NCBI RefSeq assembly: GCF_008831285.2
Contig: NC_045138.2
Span: forward strand, 43,391,115-43,455,114
Direction: 5' to 3'
DNA: 64,000 nt
DNA from: Nymphaea colorata
Taxonomy: Eukaryota > Streptophyta > Magnoliopsida > Nymphaeales > Nymphaeaceae
Shown here: piece after piece, positions 40,501 to 52,086 of the stretch
Layout: the number at the start of each line of letters is the position of its first letter
Numbering within the stretch: the stretch's first letter is position 1
Notes under the pieces: generated by a model
What the model was told of the DNA's origin: nothing
Databases searched by the model: none
Seen by the model: the letters and a program-made list of their open reading frames with translations, nothing else
Made by a program: the position numbers and the translations under genes

Positions 40501-41192
40501 TTGGTAGTCATCATGATCAGATAGTTGTAAGATGAACACTCCCGATGTCCGTAACCGGGGTTACCTTAGCTCCTACATCTTGCAAACATACGTAGTCAAG
40601 AATAACTCCGGAAACTCAAAATAGCAAAAAATATAATGATTAAGAGCAAGAAACTCATGTGCTGCAGATCAGTTACATAGTTTTTTCCGGTTTCATCGAG
40701 GATACCCCCTGCTGCTGATGCATAGTTGACCCCTCTGAGAATGCTTGCCCCTTTGCTTTTTAGACTAAGACAAGGTGGCACTAGTGGTACCCCCAAGGCC
40801 AGAGCTGCAAATTAAAGAACGATAGCCTTTGATGAGCATATATATGTAAATCAAGTCTCGCAGCTAAATGCTGCCTGAACGAAAATGCTTCAAGATATAC
40901 ATATATATATATACACCAAGAATATGAATGTGCATATAGTAAAATCCTTTTAAGTACCTCCATAATCTACCACAGTCAGTCCATTGCAGAAACGACCGGT
41001 AGGATAGCCGAAATCTATACCGTAAGGCGGATAGTTAGCTCGAGCAATTGAAGGAATGTAGTTGTTGTTTCCATCGTCTACCAATGAGTCGCCAAACACA
41101 AACAACGCTGGCACATCGAACAGTTCGCCACTAACTCCCCTGATGAGTTGGAGACACGTTAGAAAAATCAGAACCATAAGCTCTGTTCCCAT
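34954..41192 (-). CDS. GDSL esterase/lipase, five exons, intact (361 aa)
   Basis: Joining five exons (40958-41192, 40677-40804, 38844-39092, 35641-35893, 34954-35174) gives 1086 nt, 361 codons plus stop. All introns are GT-AG and phases agree. The start Met at 41192 opens a secretion signal ([19 protein letters not shown]); two upstream in-frame Mets (41288, 41246) would give an arginine-rich extension and lie before the likely transcription start. Family blocks: [12 protein letters not shown] with catalytic Ser36; NYASAAGG (about 105-112); GSNDY with oxyanion Asn168; WDAFHP with Asp326 and His329. Length and five-exon structure are usual for plant GDSL lipases. These enzymes hydrolyse esters, often of lipids, cutin or acetylated sugars; the substrate here cannot be told. 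It is the only convincing host gene in the window. Confidence 0.95.
35641..35893 (-). CDS. GDSL gene exon 4
   Basis: Acceptor TTTTCAG at 35894; donor G|GTCAGT at 35640, a slightly weak form. Encodes [20 protein letters not shown] through NPQKY, the conserved central part of the hydrolase. Confidence 0.93.
36045..36082. repeat. (TA)n microsatellite in intron 3
   Basis: About 19 TA units. Confidence 0.9.
36106..36242. repeat. 33-bp direct repeat flanking a compound microsatellite
   Basis: GAATTATGATATATAGCAAC-type sequence at 36106-36138 recurs at 36211-36242, with one short indel and one substitution. Between them lies a compound tract of (AAAT)n, (TA)n and (GA)n at about 36134-36207. Confidence 0.8.
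36342..36698. mobile_element. Small inverted-repeat element (MITE-like), copy A, intron 3
   Basis: About 357 bp, same orientation as copies B and C. Left end ACTTAGGTCAGGAATAAAAA, right end ending AACCATTTGG. The interior shares blocks such as AAACAAAATGT and TCTTAAGATCATAT with the others. The most diverged of the three long copies. Confidence 0.55.
36711..36791. repeat. (CT)n(GA)n palindromic microsatellite
   Basis: A (CT) run turns at CTCGAG (about 36755-36760) into a (GA) run. The arms are perfectly complementary for at least 18-20 bp around the centre, so the transcript or single strand could form a long hairpin inside intron 3. Confidence 0.9.
36810..36919. mobile_element. Partial inverted copy (D) of the intronic MITE-like family
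   Basis: Left end AGACCACTTGGGTAAG. Read inverted, the segment matches the right third of copy B, including TTTCTCATCAAAT and the TTTTTGTC...CCAAGTGGTCT end. The remainder is missing, so this is a truncated copy. Confidence 0.6.
36982..37073. repeat. (TA)n microsatellite, 92 bp, intron 3
   Basis: Pure TA repeat directly before copy B of the MITE-like family. Confidence 0.95.
37095..37444. mobile_element. Small inverted-repeat element (MITE-like), copy B, intron 3
   Basis: 350 bp. Left end AGACCACTTGGGTAAG; right end TCTCTTAACCAAGTG, which read inverted is CACTTGGTTAAGAGA. The terminal inverted repeats extend about 28 bp with a few mismatches (AAAAATCAGACC against AAAAACCAAACC). It is flanked on both sides by (TA)n tracts, as if inserted within a TA run. 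Confidence 0.7.
37445..37519. repeat. (TA)n microsatellite, 75 bp, intron 3
   Basis: Pure TA repeat starting at the right end of MITE-like copy B. Confidence 0.95.
38227..38567. mobile_element. Small inverted-repeat element (MITE-like), copy C, intron 3
   Basis: 341 bp. Left end AGACCATTTGG; right end CCAAGTGGTCT. It shares AACAAAATGTGAACCTTC, TACTATCAAAATTT, AGAGCTGTTCATTTTTTA and TTTTTGTCTCTTAACC with copy B. No clear target duplication was found. Confidence 0.7.
38844..39092 (-). CDS. GDSL gene exon 3
   Basis: Acceptor TTGCAG at 39093; donor AGG|GTAACT at 38843. Exactly 83 codons (residues 122-204), including VARVSFNQQ and the FGSNDYINN block with oxyanion Asn168. Confidence 0.93.
40677..40804 (-). 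CDS. GDSL gene exon 2
   Basis: Acceptor TTTGCAG at 40805; donor TAT|GTAACT at 40676. Completes the split Ala79 codon and encodes residues to 121, including [18 protein letters not shown]. Confidence 0.93.
40958..41192 (-). CDS. GDSL gene exon 1
   Basis: Encodes the signal peptide, then [14 protein letters not shown] with nucleophile Ser36 and [13 protein letters not shown]. Donor GAG|GTACTT at 40957. Ends after the first base of codon 79. Confidence 0.93.
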
Positions 41193-41256
41193 CTCCAGCT
41201 TTCCCTCTCCGGCCCTCTCCCTTCGTCTTCTTCTTCTTCTTCCCATGAGTTGTTCC

Positions 41257-41264
41257 TTTATATT
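41257..41264 (-). promoter_or_regulatory. Candidate TATA box of the GDSL gene
   Basis: On the minus strand ATATAAAG lies about 65 nt upstream of the Met at 41192. Transcription would then start near 41230, giving a short GAAGAAG-rich leader and excluding the upstream Mets at 41246 and 41288. Sequence-only inference. Confidence 0.35.
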
Positions 41265-41742
41265 TATTAGTGCTTGTAAAGTCTGCAAAAAAAAGAAAAA
41301 AAGGTAGCAACTCTTCCTTCTCGTGGTAGTTCATAATGGTGGATCCATAGGAGGGCTGGAATGACTGTGATCCTTCTTGGCTTCCGCGCACCTCATGTCC
41401 CTCTCAACACTAAATAAGAGCGACGCTTTATCCTTTTCAAGGCAATAAAAGCATGAACTGGCCAGTCTCCTACATGAGATTTGTTAATTAGCCTAAGTCT
41501 ATTAGATGGGATTTGTTAATCTGAACGACACAATGGAATGGCCAGTCCCCACATGAGGTATCCACATTGGATGCCAGTTCATCATGTGAGGCCAGCTATA
41601 TGAATGACTGGGTTCTTTTTTTCCTTTTCTTTAAAATTTGCTATATTAATAATTAAGTTTGTAAGGCTCTACAATTTCAAACGGATGCAATTCGAGGTAC
41701 GCATGTAAGTGGATATAATATATATGGTTTAAGGGATAGTTA

Positions 41743-41744
41743 TA

Positions 41745-41788
<44 letters not shown>
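41743..41788. repeat. (TA)n microsatellite
   Basis: TA run interrupted once by CA, about 46 bp. Confidence 0.9.
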
Positions 41789-42255
41789 TTGTTTATTTAT
41801 TTATATATAATCTTAGGACCCATGAAGACTAGTTATTAAATCATAATGAGACAGCTGCAAGAATAAATGAAGTTATTAAGTTATAATAAAACAGCTACAA
41901 AAATAATGAAGTGGTTGGAGAGAAGAAAATGAGAGTCAAGAGACATAGGAAATGCAAATGCAGAAACCAAACAGTGGCCTCCGTCAATAAAGAAAAAGAC
42001 AACAAATAGAAATTTTAATGCCCTTGTAGATAACTTATGTTACTTGTTATGAGCAGCATTTCACTTACCCATTTGTTGCAGTATTAGTGAAGAGAGTTCC
42101 AGCAACAAAAATTTGAAGAGAGAGAAAAATCTCCCATTTTTGGTAGTAACTGGATTGCTCCTCTATCATCTAAGCCAGAAAACAAGGAGTTGGAGGAGCT
42201 ATTGATTGAGGCTTGGTTCTATTCAGGTAATTTTTCATACCCAGTTTGGTCAGCA

Positions 42256-42297
42256 ATATATATATATATATATACACACACATATATATATATATAT
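42256..42297. repeat. (TA)n(CA)n(TA)n microsatellite
   Basis: Two TA runs around a short ACACACAC core. Confidence 0.9.
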
Positions 42298-42534
42298 TTA
42301 AATGGTTACAAAATACAAAGTATGTGAGCTCTATTGAGAAAGACATGTTGTATATGTCTTGCAAAGGAAAAGAATGATCTGGAAATCAAGCTGAGAGAAT
42401 CAAAGTATTGGTGGACTGTTATTGGAATGAATAGATCTACGAGCAGATTGAATTAAGCATGTTTCTCAATTTCAACTATGAAAATATTTAGATCCAAGTG
42501 CAGCATGTAGTTCGTGTGCATATTAGTGAATGCA

Positions 42535-42535
42535 T

Positions 42536-42581
<46 letters not shown>
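42535..42581. repeat. (TA)n(TG)n microsatellite
   Basis: About 22 bp of TA followed by about 25 bp of TG, a potential Z-DNA-forming tract. Confidence 0.9.
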
Positions 42582-44398
42582 AAATAAAATGTATATAATA
42601 CATTCAGTAATATGCAGAATTAAGTTAATGAGCAAGGAATAATGTCATTTATAATAATGCCATGTTAAAATTGATGTAATATATGAGTTCATGTTCGTAC
42701 TAGGCATGCCTTCTACCTTGTAGAAAAAGATCATATTGTTCATAGATGCCATGAAAGTGTGTATGGGTATTGAATGCGGTACATGAAAACATGTATAGTT
42801 TAGTGTTACTAAGGCAAAGTTCATGGAGAAATAGTGGTTAATCAGATCTGGATCACTAGAGGATCCACAGAAGCACGCTAATAAAAATTGATCAATGAAA
42901 AGGGTCTGAGATGATAATTGAATCTATTTCTGAAATTAACACAGATAGGCTGAAAACATATCATTCCTTCTATGGATATGCTAAGTTATGCAAAATTAAA
43001 CAGAACTGAGTCTAATACGAGTGATCAGATTTCATGATCAATGACATCTTCCTCTGTTGGCCTGCTGATTAACAATGAGCAGTTCCACAAGATTAGAAAC
43101 AGAAATATATAATATGCAATTAAAGCAAGGAACAGGGTCTGAATTGTATATTTAGGTCTGCTTCTGGAAAAATTGCACAGCCAGGCTTGAAACAGGCGGT
43201 TCTGTCTCTTGCTATACTGTTTTGGGGTAGAATTGAAGATAACGTATTGTAATTAGAAGTGATCAAATTGCAAAAATGATAATGTCTTCTTCGATTGAAA
43301 TATTGAAAGAAAATCATAGCATAAGGTTGGAGGAAAAATCTAAATGTGAGCTTTTTGGATTTAAAGAAAGAATTGATTTATTCTCCTATTCACACCCCAA
43401 ACAATAAGGGAAATAGGAAAAACAAAAAAGGAACAAAAATTGTAATTTAATTGAAATCAGATGATGAATACCATAAAAAAAAGTCAGATTTCTATTAACA
43501 TTGAAAATTGTGTTACAAAGGAGCAATGTTGATTAGCATTAGGAAAGAGAAGAAACTGCGTAAAACTAGAAAGCTGCTAATGATAGAAATTCAGCAAAAA
43601 CCCAAAGACAAACTGATCAACTTTAGCTAATTAGGTTTATCTCAAGTCAGTTATAAGAAGGCTGCCTTCACATGGCTTTTGGGTTAATTATATATATTAA
43701 TTCAGCCTTTATTGGTTGGATCAGCTATATGTTCTTAATCTTGGATTGTCTAGTCTGTCCTTCAACTTTTGCTAAAGCTCCCTAAACTGTTGAAAACATA
43801 TATAATTGCCTCATAATATAAATTATATTTTCCATGTACTCATACAAAGTAATTTTAATGTGGGATAGTTGGGCACTTTGTTGAAGACATTGAATTTGCA
43901 TCTATTGATATTACATATGACACGTAGAGAATGCATCAAATGAATATACGGATTATGCATCAAAGAAGAGGGGATGATGAGAATGATGTGATCATGAATT
44001 TTTGATGTTTTAAAAAGAAAAAAAAGGGTTGTCATACAGCATTACATCATCAATTTGCTGTTAGTGAAGTAAAAATTGATGGATGTGTATACCAAATACA
44101 CTGAAGATGTTGCAACTGAGGTATCATGCAAAATTGGTTAGCTACCCAAAGTCTGTTATGATATGTCTACTTTCATATAATTTACTAGGATAAATTAGAT
44201 AAGCTTCGCCTGTGTTGATTAGCTAATTTTCCATGCTTAATTGTTGAAGCAACCTTCTATTCACTCTAGAATTCTTTATCTTGTTGTAACTTGCTTCTAG
44301 ATTTTAGAGGCAAATAAATATTGCTGTGAAAGTAGATTTGGCTACATGATACAGATTTTTTGCTGACTTCTTAAGTGTACCTTATAAAAGAAAGGTTT

Positions 44399-44436
<38 letters not shown>

Positions 44437-44437
44437 C
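44399..44437. repeat. (TA)n microsatellite
   Basis: TA run with one CA interruption. Confidence 0.9.
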
Positions 44438-44668
44438 CAGATGGATCCTTGTTCAAGTCATGACAACACTGCTGCTAGGAAAAGACTCGATTTTTATTAG
44501 TATTGACCCAAATGTTACATATATCACAACACCCATCAGATTCCTAAGCATAATCTTCCAAAAACCTTACAATTTAATCTAGAACAAATATCTAGATGAA
44601 GGGATGATGGACTTGGAAGGGAAAAGACACGAGTCATGGTTCATAAATATATATGTATATGGTGATGC

Positions 44669-44684
44669 ATAAATAAATAAATAA

Positions 44685-44739
<55 letters not shown>
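44669..44739. repeat. (AAAT)n(TA)n microsatellite
   Basis: About five AAAT-type units followed by about 50 bp of TA. Confidence 0.9.
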
Positions 44740-44742
<3 letters not shown>

Positions 44743-46916
44743 GGAACTTAAAAGTGGAGAGATGAAAATTAGATTTTATGCCCCGACTTGAGGAAATTAC
44801 ATATGCACATACCAATATGGGATAGGTACATTGGCAAATTTAAATGTCAACACTTCAAAATGTGGATAGAAGACTACGTGAGTAACTTCTGATTCTACAC
44901 GTTAGATGGGTTTATATTAACATACCCAGTTTCCTCTCGAATATAGTGACTCAGTAATTGGTTTAGTCTTGAGAACTATGTCCAAGGTTAGACTTCATGG
45001 GAGTCACCAGAGTATGTTTTCTAGTGGTAAATCCTATGTTTGATTGTATAAAAGGAAAGGAACACTGATTGTGTCTCAACTAACAACACATGTGAATGTG
45101 ACTTGAGTTCAGTGGGTGGCTCTATCCTAAAAGGTGTTGGTGTGGCATGAGCTCACTATGGCCACTCACTCCTTCATATGCACTGGACTGCCCACATGGT
45201 ATTGTTTGACACAAGGGCTTAGGATTATGTTATAATAAGAGGCATCATTGTATATTACTCTCAGTCTTTGTGGATTGTCTAGTGAAGATTTGTTGTATTT
45301 TGCCTGTGTATTGTGCCCACTGGGTCTTTTGTTGTTGTTCATCATAAAGACCATGATGCCACCATTGGACTATGGATGTAACTTTGCAACCCATAACGTG
45401 TCATGTTACCTCATCTGTGATAGTAATAAGCTATAACCCCATGGTGTGGCATGAAACATGTGGCCCATGAGGTGATAGTCATGAGCTGCATAATGATTCG
45501 GTTTTGATATAATTGTATATCTATTTTGCTAAAACCGTTCTCCACATATGATTAGATATTGTCATACTCAAAGCAATGTAACCATTTTCCATCTGTCCCT
45601 ACAAGAGTGGCTTTTGATTGACTAACAGATTTTTGATCGATTTCCTCAGCTTTGTGATGGACTAGCATTGATCATTTATGCATTGAGTTAAGTCTCGGGT
45701 TTCTTGTGGATGTCTTGCTTGTTGGGTCTACGTTTGTCTTTGCCTGGCTCTACATGAGTCCTTGAAACTATGATTCTCATATATTTTTGGCTTTTTATGC
45801 ACTGTCATTAATCAAGTTATGAATTTGTTCTAATGACCAAATGTTTATTTCCACTATGTTGGAAAAAAATGGATCAAAACATGGGTCGTGGCAAAGTTAA
45901 TGCTCCAATGTTAAGTTATTAAATTCTTAATTAAGTCAAGATTCAAAACATTAACTAAATAGTTTAGGAAGCTGGCATGACCTAGAGATGGCACTAGGTT
46001 GATGCTACCTCAACTAGAGACTCCTAAAATTTTGGTAAATATCTTACAATCTAGGGGCTAGTTTCTTTTTTAATTTGGTTAGGAAAAGAAATCTATATTA
46101 GGCAATCGGTTTCATGACTACATTAGCCGCCAATATCCTTGCTAAATCCACTCACTAAGTGGCATGAATTTGATTTTTTTTTTTTTGAATCAACCAGCCC
46201 TTGAATAATCCCAATATCCTAATATCATTAATGACATATAACTTATCTTATACGGTATACTTTCCATGTCAACTAAACCAAAATGCATGATAGGCCTTTG
46301 TAGACTACATAAACATGGCACTCAAAATTCAAAACAAATGGAAAACTTGACGTACTTTGGATTTTTTTGATAAAATGCATCTCTAGAAATTAGGGATCTC
46401 TTCAAAAATTGAGACAACCTTTTCGGAAAGAGAAACCGACCCAAATGATAGTTTCGTACTTTGTTGCCACGTGTGGCAAGGTTCCCAACTCATGCCCATC
46501 CATGGATCTTGGCCATGGATCTGTTACCGGAAACAAAATGTTCATAGGTGCATGACATTTGTTGAACAATTTATCATGTTGCACGGCAATATTATCTTGT
46601 TGATGGTGGTTATTCAAACATTGTGAGCTTGTTAACACCATATTGGGGTCTTGTTATCAGTATCAAAATTTAGCACACCAGTTGCATGTCCAATGTCCAG
46701 TTAGAACTACAAAAGAATTATTTAATCATAGACATTTGTCACTTTGATAACAATAGAACGAATATTTGGCTTGTCGAAAAAATATTCACTATACTTAAAA
46801 TGCAAGTGGAATATTAAAAACAAATTAAAATTGCTTAAGCTACAAGTGTATTGCATAATTTTATTAGTAAATGCAATCCAAACGGTGAGCAGCTTGAGGA
46901 GGAAACCACACATGAC

Positions 46917-47340
46917 ATCCAAATTTGGATCCAAATCCTAACTTTAGATCTAACATAGAGCCTTAGATCTTGATATGGATCTAAATCCTAGCTTTAGATC
47001 CAAAACAAAACCCTACATCTAGATCTAGATTCAAGCCCCAGCCTTAGATCCAAAACAGTTCCTTGGATCTAAATTTGGATCCAAATCCGACCTTTAAATG
47101 CAAACCTGAGCCTTAGAGCTAGATCCAGATCTAAATCCCAGCTTTGGATGCAAAACAAAGCCCTAGATCCAATCTTGATCCAAATCTCAAATCTAGATAA
47201 AAAATAGATCCTAGAAACAAGCTTGGTCCAAATTCCAGCTCTACATTCGAAACCAAGTCTTAGATCAAAACCCAAATCAAAGATAGGCTTTGATATCCAA
47301 ACCTAGATCTAAAACAAGATTTTAGATCTGAAGCTTGGTG
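46917..47340. repeat. Degenerate 50-bp minisatellite, GATC-rich
   Basis: At least seven units of 49-51 bp built on the pattern GGATCCAAATCC.A.CTTTAGATC.AAA...CCTAGATC. The units are diverged, so the array is old. Looser GATCC/CATATCC text continues to 47630 and resumes at 50362-50480, on the other side of the solo LTR. This shows the LTR landed inside the repeat region. Confidence 0.8.
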
Positions 47341-47631
47341 AAAATATTTCAAAGACATTTGATCCAACAATGAAATTTGAATCCAATTTTGATTTGATCC
47401 AGATCCAAAATTCATAATCTAGATCCATATCCAAATCTTTAGTCCATATCCAAAACTAGATCTAATTCCATGCTTCTATCCCAATCCATATCCAATTTTG
47501 AGATACATACCTAAATCTAAGATCCACATCCAAATCTGACATTCAAATCCATATATAAAATACTAGATCCAATTTGAGCTTTTGATCCAAGGTCCAAACT
47601 TGAGTCTTGGATCCATTTCGAGTTCCAAATT

Positions 47632-50361
47632 TGTCACCCTTTAACCACCAAATAAGTCGAGGTGCGACAACACAACGATTCAAAAGAGCTATACACATCA
47701 AAAGATAATGAGCAAACATTTCATTATTTAGTAAATTCAGTTCATACAAAATCACTTCATATTTCTCAATAACCCACAGGACAAAAATGTCTCAAAACAA
47801 CAACGTTGATGTCTAACAAAAACAAGACATCAATGAGACCCAAAACATTACGCGTTGGCACTACAATAGATTGAAAAATCTCTCCAATAGGATGTGAGCG
47901 AAGCCATCTACAACCTGCTGCTCCGAGTTTGTCAAAACCTAAAAAAAAGTAAACAACAAAAGTCTTAGCCTTCACAATATTATAACAAACCAGATAAATC
48001 ATTTACCCTCTAAGGTAAGAGCTCAAATATGAGATATAACATATATAGAACCATGAACACTATATCATGATAGAAGTATGTAGTTACACGACTTGTCATG
48101 GTAGCCTCTCACGTATACCACGACATGTAGGGACCACTCAATGACCACAATTAGCATACTTAATAATCACATTAACTTCATCCATATTCACTTTGTTCAT
48201 ATTTGTTTCATTTACATTTGCTTTAATGAACTGACAGTTCCTATGGATGCAAACATAGGTGTGTGCACGCCACAAATGATCTATAGTCGGGTGACAACCC
48301 TCGTGGTAGTCTGAAACGATACAAATCCATTCACGCTATAGCGGTAGAGCAATCACCCATGTATATGTGAATTCCAAGAAGAGTTGCCCAGTCTTCCCTA
48401 AGACATTCAGGTGAGAAAGGTGGGAGCCCAACTCTCCAAGCACATCACACAATGATATCCTGAAACCTTACACTGCCTACACTCGAAGCTGGCAAGACCA
48501 GTGGCGAGGGTGACACATATCCCAAACACATTACTACAACCCACTGGCCTCTCATCAATTATTCTTTCTTAACTTATCATTATGAGAACACATTCAAAAA
48601 ATGACCAACTAGCACATGAGGTTGGTTTACTTCACGAGTGCATCCATACCTCAAAACGTCTCTATACGAAAGTTACACAATCATTCAATACTATTACCTA
48701 GTTGTCATAACTTTACGGGTACATCTACATTTCAAATTCATTTAATTGCATCATGCCCATAGCAAAATTTTAAAACATTCGCATCAATTAAACATATCAA
48801 TTACATTATACAAAACTTAGCCGAACTACAGAAAGTAGTCTAGATCTGTGATTGACTCATTGCTATCCTATGCAAATATCATTCTAGGATATTCACTAAT
48901 GCACAATCAGGGTCGAGAAGATACTCGACTCGATACCGTACATAGTCTGTCTTAAACAGTTATAATTGCTAGCATGCATATGCCATTGAGTAGTAATTTA
49001 AAAGTATTCAATCAATCTCATAATAAATCACATGCATACAATCATTCAACACAACGCCATCATAGGATCCAACGATCCTAAAAAAGATGCACTCTAAATT
49101 TGGCCTTAAGCAAGGATTTGCTTAGAATGCCACCATACCTATCACGCGTCGTCGAAATTACCCAAAACCACCTCGAACTTCGAATCTTCTAGCTTAAGGT
49201 CCACTCGACGTGCCTAGTGTATCTGAAAAAATAATCACGCGATAAGTTTTCTACTTGTTTCGCTTTAAAATCTATACAAGTACGAAATAAGAACATTGAG
49301 GCATAGGTCATCGTTTCAAGAGGGTGCTGATATGTAGTATCTGCCCTAAAGCCCTCCAATGGGTTTCTTTCCCAACAAGCGACATAATATGCACATCAAT
49401 AATTGCATGTGCCACAAGTTCACTAAAACGATTTTACATCTTCCCCACAACATCAAAATCTCTACCATGCTTTCTAAGCGCTTCAAAAATTAACTCATCA
49501 TGCTAAAAAGATAATTATATAACTTCTTAGGGCAAAAATTCAACAGAATTATGCTTGTTTAGCCGTACTCATTCCTCTTTTAGTGTCATAGCTGTTGCAG
49601 TGTCCCTGGCAGGCACCTCAAGTGCTCGACTGATCCCCAAGCGGCTAAAATTATATCATCGCATCCAATGCCTTTTATTTGTTGTTATGAGAGGAAGGAC
49701 ATGTTCCCCAAGCTGCAATCTGACTAAACAACATCAAATAGGGTGAGAATGAGCAAAAGAGATCAAGAGATAGGCCTGCCATTAGAAAAGGGCATCCAGT
49801 TGTAAGATAGCTGGTTCGGCTAATGGAGAAACACGCACGGGGTAAAAATAACAACCAGGCATGGAAAAAGACTGGCGAGAGGGAGAGTGAAAAGAGAGAG
49901 GGTGCTCGGTTGGGGAAGAATGCAAAGAAATATACAAGATGACAGTGAGAGGTCAGAGACATTGTGAGTGAGAGGAGGCTCCGATAGAGAGAGTGTGAGC
50001 AAATGGACGAGAGAGTAGGGAAGGAGGGAGATTGAAGACGAGAGGGAACACAGACAATGTGCACAACAGGGAAGCGGCACGCAGAGGGGTAGAGACGAAC
50101 AAACGAAGGGGTAAGAGCTTGCGGGAGAGAGGGGGATTGGAAAGAGAAAAATCGGGACAGATGGGGAGACAGATAGAGAACGACGAGAGGGGGAAGGATA
50201 AAGATACGTAGAGGGCAAGGAAGAAGGATAAGATAGAAGAGACAATGAGAGATCAAGACGGCTTACCTCAGTGCCGGCGTCAAGCTCCTCTTCACGCGGT
50301 GGAGTTCGGGTCTAGGTCTGGACCCTGATTTAGTCCAACTTTCAAGACACCGAGCATTACA
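47632..50361 (-). mobile_element. Old solo LTR related to the chromovirus LTR at 6576-9600
   Basis: Colinear with the 3-kb LTR in the same orientation: TGTCACC start, GTCGAGGTGCGAC near 47655, CACTACAA and CCAATAGGATGTGAGCG near 47860-47900, the GTCGAGAAGATACTCGACTC block near 48911, a GA-rich stretch, GGTCTGGACCCTGA near 50310, and the GCATTACA end. It is 2730 bp. The flanks AAATT (47627-47631) and AAATC (50362-50366) agree at four of five bases, as expected for an aged target duplication. No internal coding region is present, so it is a recombined remnant of an older family member. Confidence 0.88.
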
Positions 50362-50366
50362 AAATC

Positions 50367-51572
50367 CATATTTGACATCCATATTCATAGCTTGTATACA
50401 TTTTCAGCTCCAAAATTTCAATATTTGCATGGTTCAGTATTTAGATATGGTTTCAGATCCATATCCAAGTCACATGCCCTTCCTAGGTACGATCGAAATA
50501 TCATGGTCATTTTTTTAAATAGCATTAATTCAATGTCCAAAATTCACAAAATATGCTTAACCTTTCCCAAAATGTTCTTTATTTTTTCAAAAGTACCCTT
50601 GTTTTTATCAAAAATTTCTGAAACACTCTTTCTTCCAAGGGCCAGAGTTGATGTGGTAGGCTAACTTGTCCTGGTCAGGTTATACCCAGCACGGCTAGGC
50701 CATGCATTGACTGGCCATGTCTTGCAGTGCCTGGACAGGCCGTCACGGCTGGCTGCATTGCTAGCCAAGCTTGGCTGTGGCTGAATGCACTAGTGGTGCC
50801 AACACTAGCCAGGTACTTCCCTAATTAGCCTAGCCTAGACAGCTATGGCTTTGGTGGGGCTAACCTGGCAAGGCAAGCTTGTGGCAGGCTGGGGTGACCA
50901 TTCCAGGCCTGCCACTTGGCTAGGCCAAGGCTGTGTGGGCCTAGGGGCAGCATGTCCTTTGGTGTTGTCAAACCCTTGGTCGACCTCATTTTTTGACAGA
51001 TTTGACCTTATTAATGTAATTAAGTTATTTCTAAGATAATAATGACTAAAAAATAGATAATTACACTTAAAAAAGGATGATAATGCCCTTGGGCCTCCTT
51101 CCGCTATAAAGGCTCTCTATTTCTCTCCTCTAAGGCATCCCTAAACCTTTTGAGCGCTCTCTATCTTCCTCTAGCTTTTTGTCTCTCCTCCTTCAACTTC
51201 TTTCTTCCTTATTTTTCCCTCCCTTCGTCCCTTTTGCTTTGTTTTTCTTCATTTTCAATATCAAACATCCATTTCTAACAACAGGAAACCTTGAAAGAGT
51301 TCGTAAGAAGCATCCCTAACTCACTCAAGCCAGCTATCAAGTAGTCCCCTTTGTTGAAAGAGCTGAGGAACTGCCTCTATCCTAAATCCTTTTTTTTTTT
51401 TGCATGTATCTCTCCTCTATTTTAGATGTTCCATATCCCTCTTCCTCCATGTCAAGTCAATGAAGATATAGGGATCTCTCTAAAAGTTAAGGATCTTCCT
51501 TAAAGCTTCAAGAGCATGACCGAAACAAGTATGGTTTTCTAACTTTTCTTTCTCTATATTATTAACATGGCT
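50367..51572. other. Intergenic, includes a GGC/GCC-rich block and possible LTR promoter remnant
   Basis: 50650-50960 is unusually GC-rich, built from repeated GCCAGGC/GGCTAGCC-like words. At about 51103 CTATAAAGGC resembles a TATA box, followed by CT-rich leader-like sequence (51110-51260). No protein-coding frame is recognised. It may be part of an older LTR interrupted by the next element. Confidence 0.35.
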
Positions 51573-51577
51573 ATATC

Positions 51578-51990
51578 TGTTCCCCCGCGTCTAGAGTCTG
51601 TACAGTCCTTTGCTTTGCAATGTACTTTCTTTGTTTACATTGAGTCTTGATGTAAGCTTTAGTATTCACCTGCGTCGAAGCACCCTCCCAAAACGGCCCA
51701 AGTGTAATATTGGGATTCCTTGTTTTGGATGGTCGACATGGGAATTCTATAAGCGGCTTTGGCCTTCCTATGTAAGTAAAGTTAAAAGCTTACTTGCTTT
51801 CCTCGTGATGTACTCATCTTGTTAAAGTGAATATATTGCGAGTTTTCTTTCTACACTCTTGTGTACTTTGTGTCTTTTGTTTTCGAAGAAACGTTCAAGT
51901 GGTCTGCGCCCACTTGAACGAGGTGAAGGCTTGCGGCTTACTGGCGAGAGTTTACCGCGCTGCGCGGTCCGAAGGAGTCGGCCCATGACA
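51578..51990 (+). repeat. 5' LTR of the short-LTR chromovirus
   Basis: Begins TGTTCCCCCGCG and ends GGCCCATGACA before the primer binding site. Confidence 0.9.
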
Positions 51991-51992
51991 AC

Positions 51993-52004
51993 TGGTATCA
52001 GAAC
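51993..52004 (+). other. Primer binding site of the short-LTR chromovirus
   Basis: TGGTATCAGAAC, two bases after the LTR end, is the initiator tRNA-Met type site with one change near its end. Confidence 0.85.
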
Positions 52005-52086
52005 CCAAACTCTGTTCAATCTGGGGAAGCGATTGGAGAGTCGGTGTAGATCGTCACGCCGACTTGCTGCTGTTGAGGAGAACGCC

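Larger units (their letters stand above)
41273..46916. other. Intergenic, microsatellite-rich, no gene recognised
   Basis: Beyond the promoter region of the GDSL gene the sequence is AT-rich, with several microsatellites (listed separately) and no reading frame above about 80 codons that lacks simple repeats. Nothing at 42600-44350 or 44800-46900 resembles a known domain, tRNA or terminal repeat. Confidence 0.5.

Noticed and set aside
49675-50256. 193- and 141-codon minus-strand frames
   Set aside because: They lie in the GA-rich part of the solo LTR; stop-free because of composition, with no domain features.
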